Shown: one piece after another, positions 41,312-49,319 of the stretch
How the letters are laid out: each line of letters starts with the position of its first letter
How positions within the stretch are numbered: position 1 is the stretch's first letter
Assembly: GCA_934162255.1 (NCBI GenBank)
Contig: CAKPIG010000006.1
Span: 1 to 56,362, forward strand
Source of the DNA: an uncultured Clostridia bacterium
GTDB taxonomy: Bacteria > Bacillota > Clostridia > TANB77 > CAG-508
Length of the DNA: 56,362 nt
Direction: 5' to 3'
Notes under the pieces: model-generated
Database searches by the model: none
What the model saw: the letters and a program-made list of their open reading frames with translations, nothing else
What the model was told of the DNA's origin: nothing
Program-made: the position numbers and the translations under genes

Positions 41312-43711
41312 ATGGCATATAATTTTAAAGAAGTAGAAAAAAAATGGCAAAGCAAATGGGAAAAAGAAGGAACATTTAATGCAAAAAGTGATTATTCAAA
41401 TAAAAAGAAGTGGTATGGACTAATAGAATTTCCATATCCATCAGGACAAGGATTACATGTAGGACATCCACGTAGTTATACAGCATTAGATGTAATTGCA
41501 AGAAAAAGAAGATTACAAGGTTATAATGTCTTATTCCCAATAGGATTTGATGCATTTGGATTACCAGCAGAAAACTATGCAATAAAAACAAATGTACATC
41601 CAAAGATAACAACTGCAAAAAATATAGCACATTTTACAGAACAATTAAAATCAGTTGGTTTTTCATTTGATTGGTCAAGAGTTATTGACACAACAGACCC
41701 AGAATATTATAAATGGACACAATGGATATTTATTCAATTATATAAGCATGGATTAGCTTATAAAGCAACAATGCCAATAAACTTCTGTACAGGATGTAAA
41801 GTTGGATTAGCAAATGAAGAAGTTGTAAATGGTGTTTGTGAAAGATGTGGAAGTCCTGTTGTACAAAAAGAAAAATCACAATGGATGTTAAGAATCACAA
41901 AATATGCTCAAAGATTAATTGACGATTTAGATGATGTTGATTATTTAGAAAAAATAAAAACACAACAACGTAACTGGATTGGTCGTTCAGAAGGTGCTGA
42001 AGTAAAATTCAAAATTGCATGTACTGATGAAACACTAACTGTTTACACAACAAGACCTGATACACTATTTGGTGCTACATATATGGTAGTTGCTCCAGAA
42101 CACAAAATAATTGAAGAATTTGCTTCAAAAATAACAAATTTAGATGAAATAAAAGAATATCAAAAACAAGCTGCTTTAAAATCTGATTTTGAACGTGGCG
42201 AAATGAATAAAGACAAAACTGGTGTTGAAATCAAAGGAATAAAAGCGATAAATCCATTATCAAATAAAGAAATTCCTATTTGGGTTGCAGATTATGTATT
42301 ATCATCTTATGGAACAGGTGCTATTATGGCTGTTCCTGCTCATGATACAAGAGATTATGAATTTGCTACAAAATTTGGTCTTAATATTATACCTGTTCTT
42401 GAAGGTGGAGATGTTTCAAAAGAAGCATTTACTGGTGATGGTGTACATATAAACTCAGGATTTTTAAATGGTTTAGGATTAGAAGAAGCAAAAAATAAAG
42501 TTATAAAATATCTTGAAGATAATAAAATCGGTGAAAGAAAAATAAATTATAAACTTCGTGATTGGGTATTCTCTCGTCAAAGATATTGGGGTGAACCAAT
42601 TCCAATGGTATATTGTGATGATTGTGGTTGGGTTCCAGTTGATGAAAAAGATTTACCTTTAACACTACCAGATGTAAAAGACTTCTTACCTGGAGAAGAT
42701 GGAGAATCACCTCTTGCAAGACATACAGAATGGATTAACACAACATGTCCACACTGTGGTAAACCTGCAAAAAGAGAAACAGATACAATGCCTCAATGGG
42801 CTGGCTCATCATGGTATTTCTTAAGATACATGGATCCACATAATCATGATGCTCTTGCATCAAAAGAAGCTCTTGAATATTGGTCACCTGTTGACTGGTA
42901 TAATGGTGGTATGGAACATACTACACTTCACTTATTATATTCAAGATTCTGGCATAAATTCTTATATGATATTGGAGTTGTTCCAACAAAAGAACCTTAT
43001 GCAAAACGTACATCACATGGTATGATTTTAGGTTCAAATGGAGAGAAAATGTCTAAATCAAAAGGAAATGTTATAAATCCGGATGATATTGTAAATGAAT
43101 TTGGTGCAGATGCCTTTAGAGTTTATGAAATGTTTATGGGACCATTTGATCAAACAGCAAGTTGGTCTATGGATAGTATTAGAGGTTGCTTCAAATTTCT
43201 TGACAGAGTTTGGAACCTACAAGATGTTTTAGTTGATGGAGATATATATTCAAAAGAAACTGAAAAAATGATGAACAAAGCTATCAAAAAAGTTTCACAA
43301 GATATCGAAGAGATGAAATTTAATACATGTATTTCTACATTTATGACAATGATGAATGAATTTACAAAATTAAAGAGAATTAATAAAGCTGAATTCAAAA
43401 CATTTTTAATATTATTAAATCCTTTTGCACCTCATATAACTGAAGAGCTAAATGAAATTGCAGGATTTGATAAACCTATTTCATCTTGTGAATGGCCTGA
43501 ATATGATGAAAGTAAAACTATTGATGAGAAAATAGAAATTCCAGTTCAAGTTAATGGTAAATTAAAAACAACTATTGCAATAAATTTAGATGAAGATGAA
43601 TCTTCTGTTAAAGAAAAAGTTCATTCTGCATTAGAAGAAAAACTTGAAGGAAAATCAATCATAAAAGAAATTTATGTAAAAAATAAAATTTATAATGTTG
43701 TTGTAAAATAA
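41312..43711 (+). CDS. leuS: leucyl-tRNA synthetase
   Basis: 799 residues from ATG 41312 after GAGAGGAAT; a longer frame back to 41246 covers the promoter. Class I synthetase: HVGH (from LHVGHPRSY), CP1 editing domain (about 220-405, with 'TTRPDTLFGATYMV' and 'AVPAHDTRDYEFA'), and KMSKS (GEKMSKSKGN). Two Cys pairs (CTGCKVG/CERCGS, and CDDCGW/CPHCGK) suggest zinc-binding knuckles. Full-length bacterial type. Codon choice is T-richer than in neighbours. Confidence 0.97.
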   Translation: MAYNFKEVEKKWQSKWEKEGTFNAKSDYSNKKKWYGLIEFPYPSGQGLHVGHPRSYTALDVIARKRRLQGYNVLFPIGFDAFGLPAENYAIKTNVHPKITTAKNIAHFTEQLKSVGFSFDWSRVIDTTDPEYYKWTQWIFIQLYKHGLAYKATMPINFCTGCKVGLANEEVVNGVCERCGSPVVQKEKSQWMLRITKYAQRLIDDLDDVDYLEKIKTQQRNWIGRSEGAEVKFKIACTDETLTVYTTRPDTLFGATYMVVAPEHKIIEEFASKITNLDEIKEYQKQAALKSDFERGEMNKDKTGVEIKGIKAINPLSNKEIPIWVADYVLSSYGTGAIMAVPAHDTRDYEFATKFGLNIIPVLEGGDVSKEAFTGDGVHINSGFLNGLGLEEAKNKVIKYLEDNKIGERKINYKLRDWVFSRQRYWGEPIPMVYCDDCGWVPVDEKDLPLTLPDVKDFLPGEDGESPLARHTEWINTTCPHCGKPAKRETDTMPQWAGSSWYFLRYMDPHNHDALASKEALEYWSPVDWYNGGMEHTTLHLLYSRFWHKFLYDIGVVPTKEPYAKRTSHGMILGSNGEKMSKSKGNVINPDDIVNEFGADAFRVYEMFMGPFDQTASWSMDSIRGCFKFLDRVWNLQDVLVDGDIYSKETEKMMNKAIKKVSQDIEEMKFNTCISTFMTMMNEFTKLKRINKAEFKTFLILLNPFAPHITEELNEIAGFDKPISSCEWPEYDESKTIDEKIEIPVQVNGKLKTTIAINLDEDESSVKEKVHSALEEKLEGKSIIKEIYVKNKIYNVVVK

Positions 43712-43715
43712 AATT

Positions 43716-43747
43716 AGATGGTGTTAAAATAGAACACCGTCTTTTTT
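43716..43747 (+). terminator. leuS terminator
   Basis: AGATGGTGTT (43716-43725) with AACACCGTCT (43733-43742), one G-T pair, 7-nt loop, TTTTTT. Confidence 0.8.
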
Positions 43748-43809
43748 ATAAAAAACATTACAAAAATATTACAGAAATATTACTTTTATATTACAAAAAA
43801 GAAAAACTA

Positions 43810-43837
43810 TTGACTTTGAATTTTAAATTGTTATAAT
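43810..43837 (+). promoter_or_regulatory. promoter of the SipW-type cassette
   Basis: TTGACT (43810-43815), 16-bp spacer, perfect TATAAT (43832-43837). The leader before the first gene is about 75 nt and structured. Confidence 0.65.
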
Positions 43838-43848
43838 AAAAATAGTCC

Positions 43849-43904
43849 AAGCATAAGCGTGGTAAAATTATAAGAAGGGAGGATGCTTTAACACCAAGTT
43901 AAAG
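43849..43904 (+). promoter_or_regulatory. structured leader with displaced ribosome binding site
   Basis: GGGAGG (43877-43882) is 33 nt before the ATG at 43916, far beyond normal spacing. Between them CTTTAAC (43886-43892) pairs with GTTAAAG (43898-43904). Alternatively ATGCTT (43883-43888) pairs back to AAGCAT (43849-43854) and encloses the GGGAGG. The two pairings share three bases and exclude each other. An in-frame stop at 43889 rules out a longer protein. Confidence 0.45.
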
Positions 43905-43915
43905 TTGTAAAAATT

Positions 43916-44419
43916 ATGAAAAATAAAAGTTTAGTAGTAGGTGCAGTTATCGTTGCTGCAGTAGTAATATTAGGGGTTGCATATGCAGCTATATCAAATA
44001 TTACTTTAACAATTAATGGTTCAGCCGCAGCTACACCATCTGATGCAAATTTTACTGTTAAATTTTCTGGAGAACCAACAAAAACTGGAAAAACTACAGA
44101 AGCAACTATAACAGATGATCATAATGCAACATTAAAAGTTGAAGGATTATCAGCTAAGGGTGATACAGCTACAGCTACATACACAATTACAAATACAAGT
44201 GCAGATTTATCAGCTAAATTAGCAACACCAGCAATAGCTTGCTCAAATGAAGAATACTTTGAAGTAACAACAGATTATGCTGCAAGCCAAAATACAATTA
44301 CAGCTGGAAGCTCAACAACATTAACAGTAACAGTAAGACTAATAAAAACACCTATAGAAGCATTAGATCCTGCAACAGTAAGTGTAGGAATAACAGCTTC
44401 ACCAGTTCAACCTAACTAA
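43916..44419 (+). CDS. secreted protein with SipW-type signal peptide
   Basis: 167 residues. Signal peptide MKNKSLVVGAV...LGVAYA, likely cut near residue 24; the Ala-rich end followed by a beta-rich start is the pattern of SipW-dependent exports. The mature part is a Thr/Ala/Ser-rich beta sandwich with alternating hydrophobics ('ATLKVEGLSA', 'TATYTITNTS', 'STTLTVTVRLI'), reminiscent of camelysin/TasA-like fibre subunits or the SipW-tag family, without an LPxTG motif. The signal peptidase gene 43 nt downstream is its probable processing enzyme. It likely forms a surface or matrix component; that is inference. Translation start depends on the unusual leader described separately. Confidence 0.75.
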   Translation: MKNKSLVVGAVIVAAVVILGVAYAAISNITLTINGSAAATPSDANFTVKFSGEPTKTGKTTEATITDDHNATLKVEGLSAKGDTATATYTITNTSADLSAKLATPAIACSNEEYFEVTTDYAASQNTITAGSSTTLTVTVRLIKTPIEALDPATVSVGITASPVQPN

Positions 44420-44462
44420 TTAAAATGAAGAAGATAAAAGGAAAACAAATGAAGGAGGAAAT

Positions 44463-45587
44463 ATGAAATTTGATAAACTTAAAGTATATACATTAAGCTT
44501 TGCATTAGCAATAATCCTCCTTATTTCCTTAATTTTTAGAAGTAATATAAATAGAAAAATATTATGTGTAATATTATTTGTATTTATGCTATTAACAGTA
44601 AAATTAATAGGAAAAAGAAGGATTAAATCAATATATATAAAACAAATAACTATAGTTCTTACATTATTCGCAATTATGTATGTAGCAATACTATATATAA
44701 TGGGAATATATTTTGGTTTTTATCCATCATCAGTATTATTCAGCCCTTGGACAATAGGAAATTATATATTGCCAATAACAATTACAATAGTATCATCAGA
44801 AATAATAAGATATGTATTTTTATCAAGAGAAGAAAAAGGACTTAAACTATTAATTTTAATATCAATGGTATTGATAGAAACAATATTATACTTAAACACA
44901 TATGAAATAACATCAGCAACAACACTATTAACATTAATTGGATTTATAATGTTTGCAGCAATCGCCAATAATTTATTATTTAACTATATAGTAGTAAACT
45001 TTGGTGGATTTTTAGAAACAACAATATATAGATTAATAACAACATTATATATATACATTTTTCCACTAACACCAAATATATATGTATTCTTAGAATCAAT
45101 AATAAGAATGGTATATCCATATATAATATATTTAGTATTAGAAATGACATATACTAAGAAAACATTTGTAGTAGCAAGAATGGATAGAAAGAAAAAAATA
45201 ATAGTAAATACAATAATAATAATAATATCTGTTCTAATAGTACTTATGGTATCAGGAAACTTCAAATATGGAGTTTTAGTAGTAGGATCAGGAAGTATGA
45301 CAGGTACAATAAACAAAGGTGATATCATAATATATGAAAATTATGATGATTCTCAAAAAATAAGTGATGGAGACATCATGGTATTTAGCAAAGAATCAAT
45401 AAAAATAGTTCATAGAGTCACAGAAGTAAAAGTTGTAAATGGCGAGAGAAGATATTTCACAAAAGGAGATGCAAATTCAAATAGTGACGATGGCTATAGA
45501 CTACAAGGAGACATGATAGGAAAAGTAAAAGTAAAAATTCCATATATAGGTTGGTTAACTTTATGGATAAATGATTTATTTAACTAG
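44463..45587 (+). CDS. signal peptidase I, ER/SipW type, with polytopic membrane N-terminus
   Basis: 374 residues after GAAGGAGGAAAT. Residues 1-255 carry about eight membrane helices, far more than the one or two of SipW. Residues 270-374 hold the S26B peptidase: nucleophile Ser278 (GSGSMTG), His317 (KIVHRV) where bacterial LepB has Lys, and Asp336 (TKGDANS). The Ser-His type is shared with Bacillus SipW and archaeal/ER signal peptidases. It should remove the signal peptide of the secreted protein encoded upstream, outside the membrane. The large membrane domain is of unknown function and is the oddest part of this cassette. Confidence 0.88.
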   Translation: MKFDKLKVYTLSFALAIILLISLIFRSNINRKILCVILFVFMLLTVKLIGKRRIKSIYIKQITIVLTLFAIMYVAILYIMGIYFGFYPSSVLFSPWTIGNYILPITITIVSSEIIRYVFLSREEKGLKLLILISMVLIETILYLNTYEITSATTLLTLIGFIMFAAIANNLLFNYIVVNFGGFLETTIYRLITTLYIYIFPLTPNIYVFLESIIRMVYPYIIYLVLEMTYTKKTFVVARMDRKKKIIVNTIIIIISVLIVLMVSGNFKYGVLVVGSGSMTGTINKGDIIIYENYDDSQKISDGDIMVFSKESIKIVHRVTEVKVVNGERRYFTKGDANSNSDDGYRLQGDMIGKVKVKIPYIGWLTLWINDLFN

Positions 45588-45605
45588 AAATGGAGGAAAA
45601 TTCTA

Positions 45606-46727
45606 ATGATAAAAAAACAAGTAGATATAATACTTGAACATCAATTAAAAAGACGTAAGAAAAAAATAAAATTAATATCAATAAGTATTCTCTTAATAAT
45701 TATAGGAATGTCATTGATATTGACGTTCAGGTATTTAAGTCAAAACTATTACTTGAATTATACTGAGCAAGCAAATATAGACTATAAAGTATATCTAAAA
45801 AATAATGATTTTTATAATGTAGATTACTTAGGTCCCAATAATAATGTAATTGCAAGTTTAATTCAAAAAATAACTCCAAACTTTTCATATGATTTAGGTT
45901 TGGATCATGAAATCGAATACAAGTATAATTACACTTTAACAGCAGATGTTGTGGTAAAAGAAAAATCAAGTTCAAAACCATTATTTAATACAGAAAAAGA
46001 ATTAAAAAGAGTAGAAGATGTTTCTGGAAAAGGAACTAGAGTACAAATATCAGAAGATTTAGAACTAAATTACGATGAGTACAATGATTTAATCAAAAAA
46101 TTTATTATGACATATGGACTAGATACAACTGAAAGTACTTTAACAATAGGAATGAATGTACAAGTATTTGATAAACTAGATGGAACACAAATAAATAAAA
46201 GCCAAAGAGTACTTTCATTAGAAATACCATTAACTACAAACACTATAGAAATAGGAATGTCATCAAATATAATAAGTGGTGAAGGTACAGCATTAATAAG
46301 TAAAAGTGATGTAAATATTTATACTTACATGATACTTGTTTCAGGAATAATAATAACATTAGTTGGAGTATTATATTTATACAAATTTGTAAATTATGTA
46401 ATAGAATCAAGAAGTGCAGAGACAATGTATGAAAAGAAATTAAGAAATATTCTTAATAATTATAGAACATACATCCAAAAAATTAATAATGAAATATCTG
46501 TTGATGAAACAAAAGTAATGCAAACAGATTCATTTAATGAAATGCTAGAAATAAGAGATACATTACAAAAACCAATACTAATGGTACAAGAAGGAACATA
46601 CAAAACAAAATTCTATATATTGAGTGAAGGAATTGTGTTTATGTATTCAATAAGTGCTCAAGAAATTAGAAATAGATTAATAGAACAAAGCAAACAACAA
46701 CAAAATAATAACAAAGGAAAACATTAA
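45606..46727 (+). CDS. DUF5305-like membrane protein
   Basis: 373 residues after TGGAGGAAAA. One membrane helix at about 20-44, an extracellular domain (about 50-230) with 'YKVYLKNNDFYNVDYLGPNN' near its start and long alternating beta strands, a second helix at about 238-262, and a cytoplasmic tail ending in a Gln/Asn/Lys-rich stretch. This matches my memory of DUF5305 proteins, which occur beside S26B signal peptidases in Clostridia and archaea. Starts 18 nt after the peptidase gene. It may act as a partner of the peptidase or anchor the secreted subunit; not demonstrated. Confidence 0.7.
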   Translation: MIKKQVDIILEHQLKRRKKKIKLISISILLIIIGMSLILTFRYLSQNYYLNYTEQANIDYKVYLKNNDFYNVDYLGPNNNVIASLIQKITPNFSYDLGLDHEIEYKYNYTLTADVVVKEKSSSKPLFNTEKELKRVEDVSGKGTRVQISEDLELNYDEYNDLIKKFIMTYGLDTTESTLTIGMNVQVFDKLDGTQINKSQRVLSLEIPLTTNTIEIGMSSNIISGEGTALISKSDVNIYTYMILVSGIIITLVGVLYLYKFVNYVIESRSAETMYEKKLRNILNNYRTYIQKINNEISVDETKVMQTDSFNEMLEIRDTLQKPILMVQEGTYKTKFYILSEGIVFMYSISAQEIRNRLIEQSKQQQNNNKGKH

Positions 46728-46734
46728 ACAAAAG

Positions 46735-46770
46735 ATAAGGAGGAGATTTAAAAAATTTTCTCCTTATTTT
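46735..46770 (+). terminator. terminator of the SipW-type cassette
   Basis: ATAAGGAG (46735-46742) with CTCCTTAT (46760-46767) plus an inner A/T-rich extension, then TTTT. Confidence 0.65.
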
Positions 46771-46796
46771 AAACTTATAGAAAGAAAGAATAAAAC

Positions 46797-48737
46797 ATGA
46801 GTAAAAAACTAATAATAACAGAAAAGCCTTCAGTTGCAATGGAATTTGCAAAAGTATTAAAAATAAATGCAAATAGAAAAGATGGATACTTAGAATCTGA
46901 GGAATGGATAATAACATGGTGTGTAGGCCATTTAGTTACAATGAGTTATCCAGAAGTTTATGATGAAAAGTTGAAATTTTGGAGATTAGATACATTACCA
47001 TTTATACCAGAAGAATGGAAATATGAAGTAATACCAAATGTAGCAAAGCAATTTAATATAGTAAAAACACTTTTACAAAGAGAAGATGTTGAAGAAATAT
47101 ATAATGCTGGAGACTCTGGGCGTGAAGGGGAGTATATCCAAAGACTAGTATTTATGATGGCAAAGCCAAATCCAAAGGCTAGAATAAAGAGAGTGTGGAT
47201 AGACTCACAAACAGAAGAAGAAATAAGGAGAGGAATAGAGCAGGCAAAAGACTCAAGTGAATATGATAGTTTATCAGACTCAGCATATTTAAGAGCAAAA
47301 GAGGATTATTTAATAGGAATAAATTTTTCTAGACTGTTATCAATTATTTATGGTAGAAAAGTAGCAAAGGAAATAAATGAAGAAAAAGCTTCTATTTCTA
47401 TTGGTAGAGTAATGACATGTGTATTAGGAATGGTGGTTTCAAGAGAAAGAGAAATTAGAAATTTTGTAAAAACAAAATATTACAAAATAATAGGTGAATT
47501 TGGAAATGAACAAGGAACATTTCAAGCAGAATGGAAAATAAATGAAAAATCACAGATGTTTGAAAGTACAAAGTTATACAATGAAAGTGGATTTAAAAAA
47601 GAAGATGATGCAAAAGAATTCATAAAAGGCTTAACTGGTAAAAAAGCTATAATGACAGAATTGAAAAAATCTAAGCAAAAAGAAAATGCACCACTATTAT
47701 TTAATTTAGCAGAGGCACAAAACGAATGTACAAAAAGATTTAAAATAAAGCCAGATGAAACATTGGAAATAATTCAGAACTTATATGAAAAGAAATTAGT
47801 AACATATCCAAGAACAGATGCAAGAGTTTTATCAACAGCAGTAGCAAAAGAAATATCCAAAAACTTAAATGGATTAATAAAAGGATATAAAGATGAAGAA
47901 GTTCAAGGATTATTAAATAAAATGGTAAGTGAAAAATATTCTACTAATCTAGTAAAGACAAAATATGTAAATGATAGTAAAATAACAGACCATTATGCAA
48001 TAATACCAACTGGGCAAGGATATGAAAATTATGATAAATTACCAGAATTACACAAAAATGTATATAATGTAATTGTAAAAAGATTTATTGCAATATTTTA
48101 TCCACCAGCAGAATTTAATAAAATAAATTTAACAGTTAATGTAGAAAATGAAACATTTAATGCAAGTGGCAAAGTGTGTATAGATCAAGGATATTTAGAA
48201 GTGCTCAAACCAAAAAATAAAGTAAAACAATCCACAGGAAATGAGCAAAATGTGGAAAATGAAGAAAATAATTTAGAGGTTTTGAAACAATTAAAAAAAG
48301 GACAAGAGGTTGAAACAAAAAACTATGAAATAAAAGATGCAGAAACTTCACCACCATCAAGATATAATTCAGGCTCAATAATACTTGCTATGGAAAATGC
48401 AGGAAAATTGATTGAAGAAGAGGAATTAAGAGAGCAAATTAAAGGAGCAGGAATAGGTACAAGTGCCACAAGAGGAGAAATAATAAAAAAATTAGAGAGA
48501 ATAAAGTATATTGCTATAAATTCAAAAACACAAATAGTTACACCAACTCAAAAAGGAGAGGTAATATATGATGTGGTAAATTATGCAATGCCAGATATGT
48601 TAAACCCTAAACTTACTGCAAGTTGGGAAAAGGGATTAGAAATGGTTGCAAATAAGGAAATAAAACCAAATGAATTTATGGGAAAACTTCAAAAATATAT
48701 ACATTCTAAGTTTGATAAACTAGTAATTAAATATTAA
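46797..48737 (+). CDS. topB: DNA topoisomerase III (type IA)
   Basis: 646 residues. TOPRIM domain at the start ('KLIITEKPSVAMEFAKVL', 'AGDSGREGEYIQRLV'), catalytic Tyr337 (LVTYPRTDARVLS), and 'TSPPSRYNSGSIILAMENAGKLI' in the second half of the core. No C-terminal zinc fingers, in line with topoisomerase III. It decatenates and relaxes DNA via single-strand passage. Some family members of this size sit on mobile elements, but no mobility genes are present here. RBS is weak (AGAAAGAAT). Confidence 0.93.
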   Translation: MSKKLIITEKPSVAMEFAKVLKINANRKDGYLESEEWIITWCVGHLVTMSYPEVYDEKLKFWRLDTLPFIPEEWKYEVIPNVAKQFNIVKTLLQREDVEEIYNAGDSGREGEYIQRLVFMMAKPNPKARIKRVWIDSQTEEEIRRGIEQAKDSSEYDSLSDSAYLRAKEDYLIGINFSRLLSIIYGRKVAKEINEEKASISIGRVMTCVLGMVVSREREIRNFVKTKYYKIIGEFGNEQGTFQAEWKINEKSQMFESTKLYNESGFKKEDDAKEFIKGLTGKKAIMTELKKSKQKENAPLLFNLAEAQNECTKRFKIKPDETLEIIQNLYEKKLVTYPRTDARVLSTAVAKEISKNLNGLIKGYKDEEVQGLLNKMVSEKYSTNLVKTKYVNDSKITDHYAIIPTGQGYENYDKLPELHKNVYNVIVKRFIAIFYPPAEFNKINLTVNVENETFNASGKVCIDQGYLEVLKPKNKVKQSTGNEQNVENEENNLEVLKQLKKGQEVETKNYEIKDAETSPPSRYNSGSIILAMENAGKLIEEEELREQIKGAGIGTSATRGEIIKKLERIKYIAINSKTQIVTPTQKGEVIYDVVNYAMPDMLNPKLTASWEKGLEMVANKEIKPNEFMGKLQKYIHSKFDKLVIKY

Positions 48738-48772
48738 AAGAAAATACCCCCACGATAGTACATGTGGGGGTA
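48738..48772 (-). terminator. terminator of the 48790 gene
   Basis: TACCCCCAC (48745-48753) with GTGGGGGTA (48764-48772), 10-nt loop. The T-run (TATTTTCTTTT) is on the minus strand. Unusually GC-rich for this region; it may also block topB read-through. Confidence 0.8.
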
Positions 48773-48789
48773 AAAAGGTTGGTTAAATA

Positions 48790-49182
48790 TTAAAACTTAT
48801 CTGTTCTAATATTCATCGTATTTGCTCCATCACGAGCAATACGAAAATTATTCTGGAAGAACAATTTACCGTTTTCGAGAACAGTAACCTCACGACTTCC
48901 ATAATCAAGGTCTGGAAACTTCGACATAAATTCTCTGAAGGAACTACTATGTGCATAGCACACGACGCAGTTCAACTCAGCAAATTTGTTTTTTAGAAAC
49001 TCCTCAAAGCTCTTAAGAAAGCCTACTGGAAGTCTCTGCTCCTTAAACAAAAAGCTTGCAATGTTGCTACAAGTTTCACTGTCTATAACATCTTTCCGCT
49101 GATTTACAACTACCTCACTGTTTGATGCTACAATTTCCTTAAGCTGCTCACTTAATGATGTTGTTCTTTCTCTCATAATCAC
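48790..49182 (-). CDS. uncharacterised small protein
   Basis: 130 residues from GTG 49182, which has AAGGAG 5 nt upstream; ATG 49176 two codons later is the alternative. I recognise no family. Predicted cytosolic; N-terminal helix (TTSLSEQLKEIVASN), a Phe-rich middle (FLKSFEEFLKNKFAEL) and a C-terminal part with NGKLFFQNNFRIARDG. Three Cys residues (one in ETCSNIA, two in CVVC). Codons are more mixed and GC-richer than in neighbours, as with the 40723 gene. It is controlled by a consensus promoter overlapping a palindrome, so it is probably inducible. Confidence 0.65.
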   Translation of the reverse strand: MIMRERTTSLSEQLKEIVASNSEVVVNQRKDVIDSETCSNIASFLFKEQRLPVGFLKSFEEFLKNKFAELNCVVCYAHSSSFREFMSKFPDLDYGSREVTVLENGKLFFQNNFRIARDGANTMNIRTDKF

Positions 49183-49207
49183 TTTTGCTCCTTTTTTCTT
49201 TTTTTAC

Positions 49208-49222
49208 TATGCATAATGCATA
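49208..49222. promoter_or_regulatory. candidate operator, palindrome at the transcription start
   Basis: TATGCATAATGCATA is a perfect 7-bp inverted repeat around one base. It covers about +1 to +14 of the minus-strand promoter at 49228-49256, a classic place for a repressor. Confidence 0.5.
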
Positions 49223-49227
49223 CTTAT

Positions 49228-49256
49228 ATTATAACATTTATTAATGAAACTGTCAA
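49228..49256 (-). promoter_or_regulatory. consensus promoter of the 48790 gene
   Basis: Minus strand TTGACA (49251-49256), 17-bp spacer, TATAAT (49228-49233): a full sigma-A consensus. Confidence 0.75.
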
Positions 49257-49261
49257 AAATA

Positions 49262-49290
49262 TTGAAAAAAATGAAAAAAAGTAGTATAAT
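49262..49290 (+). promoter_or_regulatory. mfd promoter
   Basis: TTGAAA (49262-49267), 17-bp spacer, TATAAT (49285-49290). Its -35 box is 5 bp from the -35 box of the divergent promoter, so the two may compete. Confidence 0.7.
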
Positions 49291-49319
49291 AAGTAACATT
49301 AGAGAGTAGGAGAAAAAAG

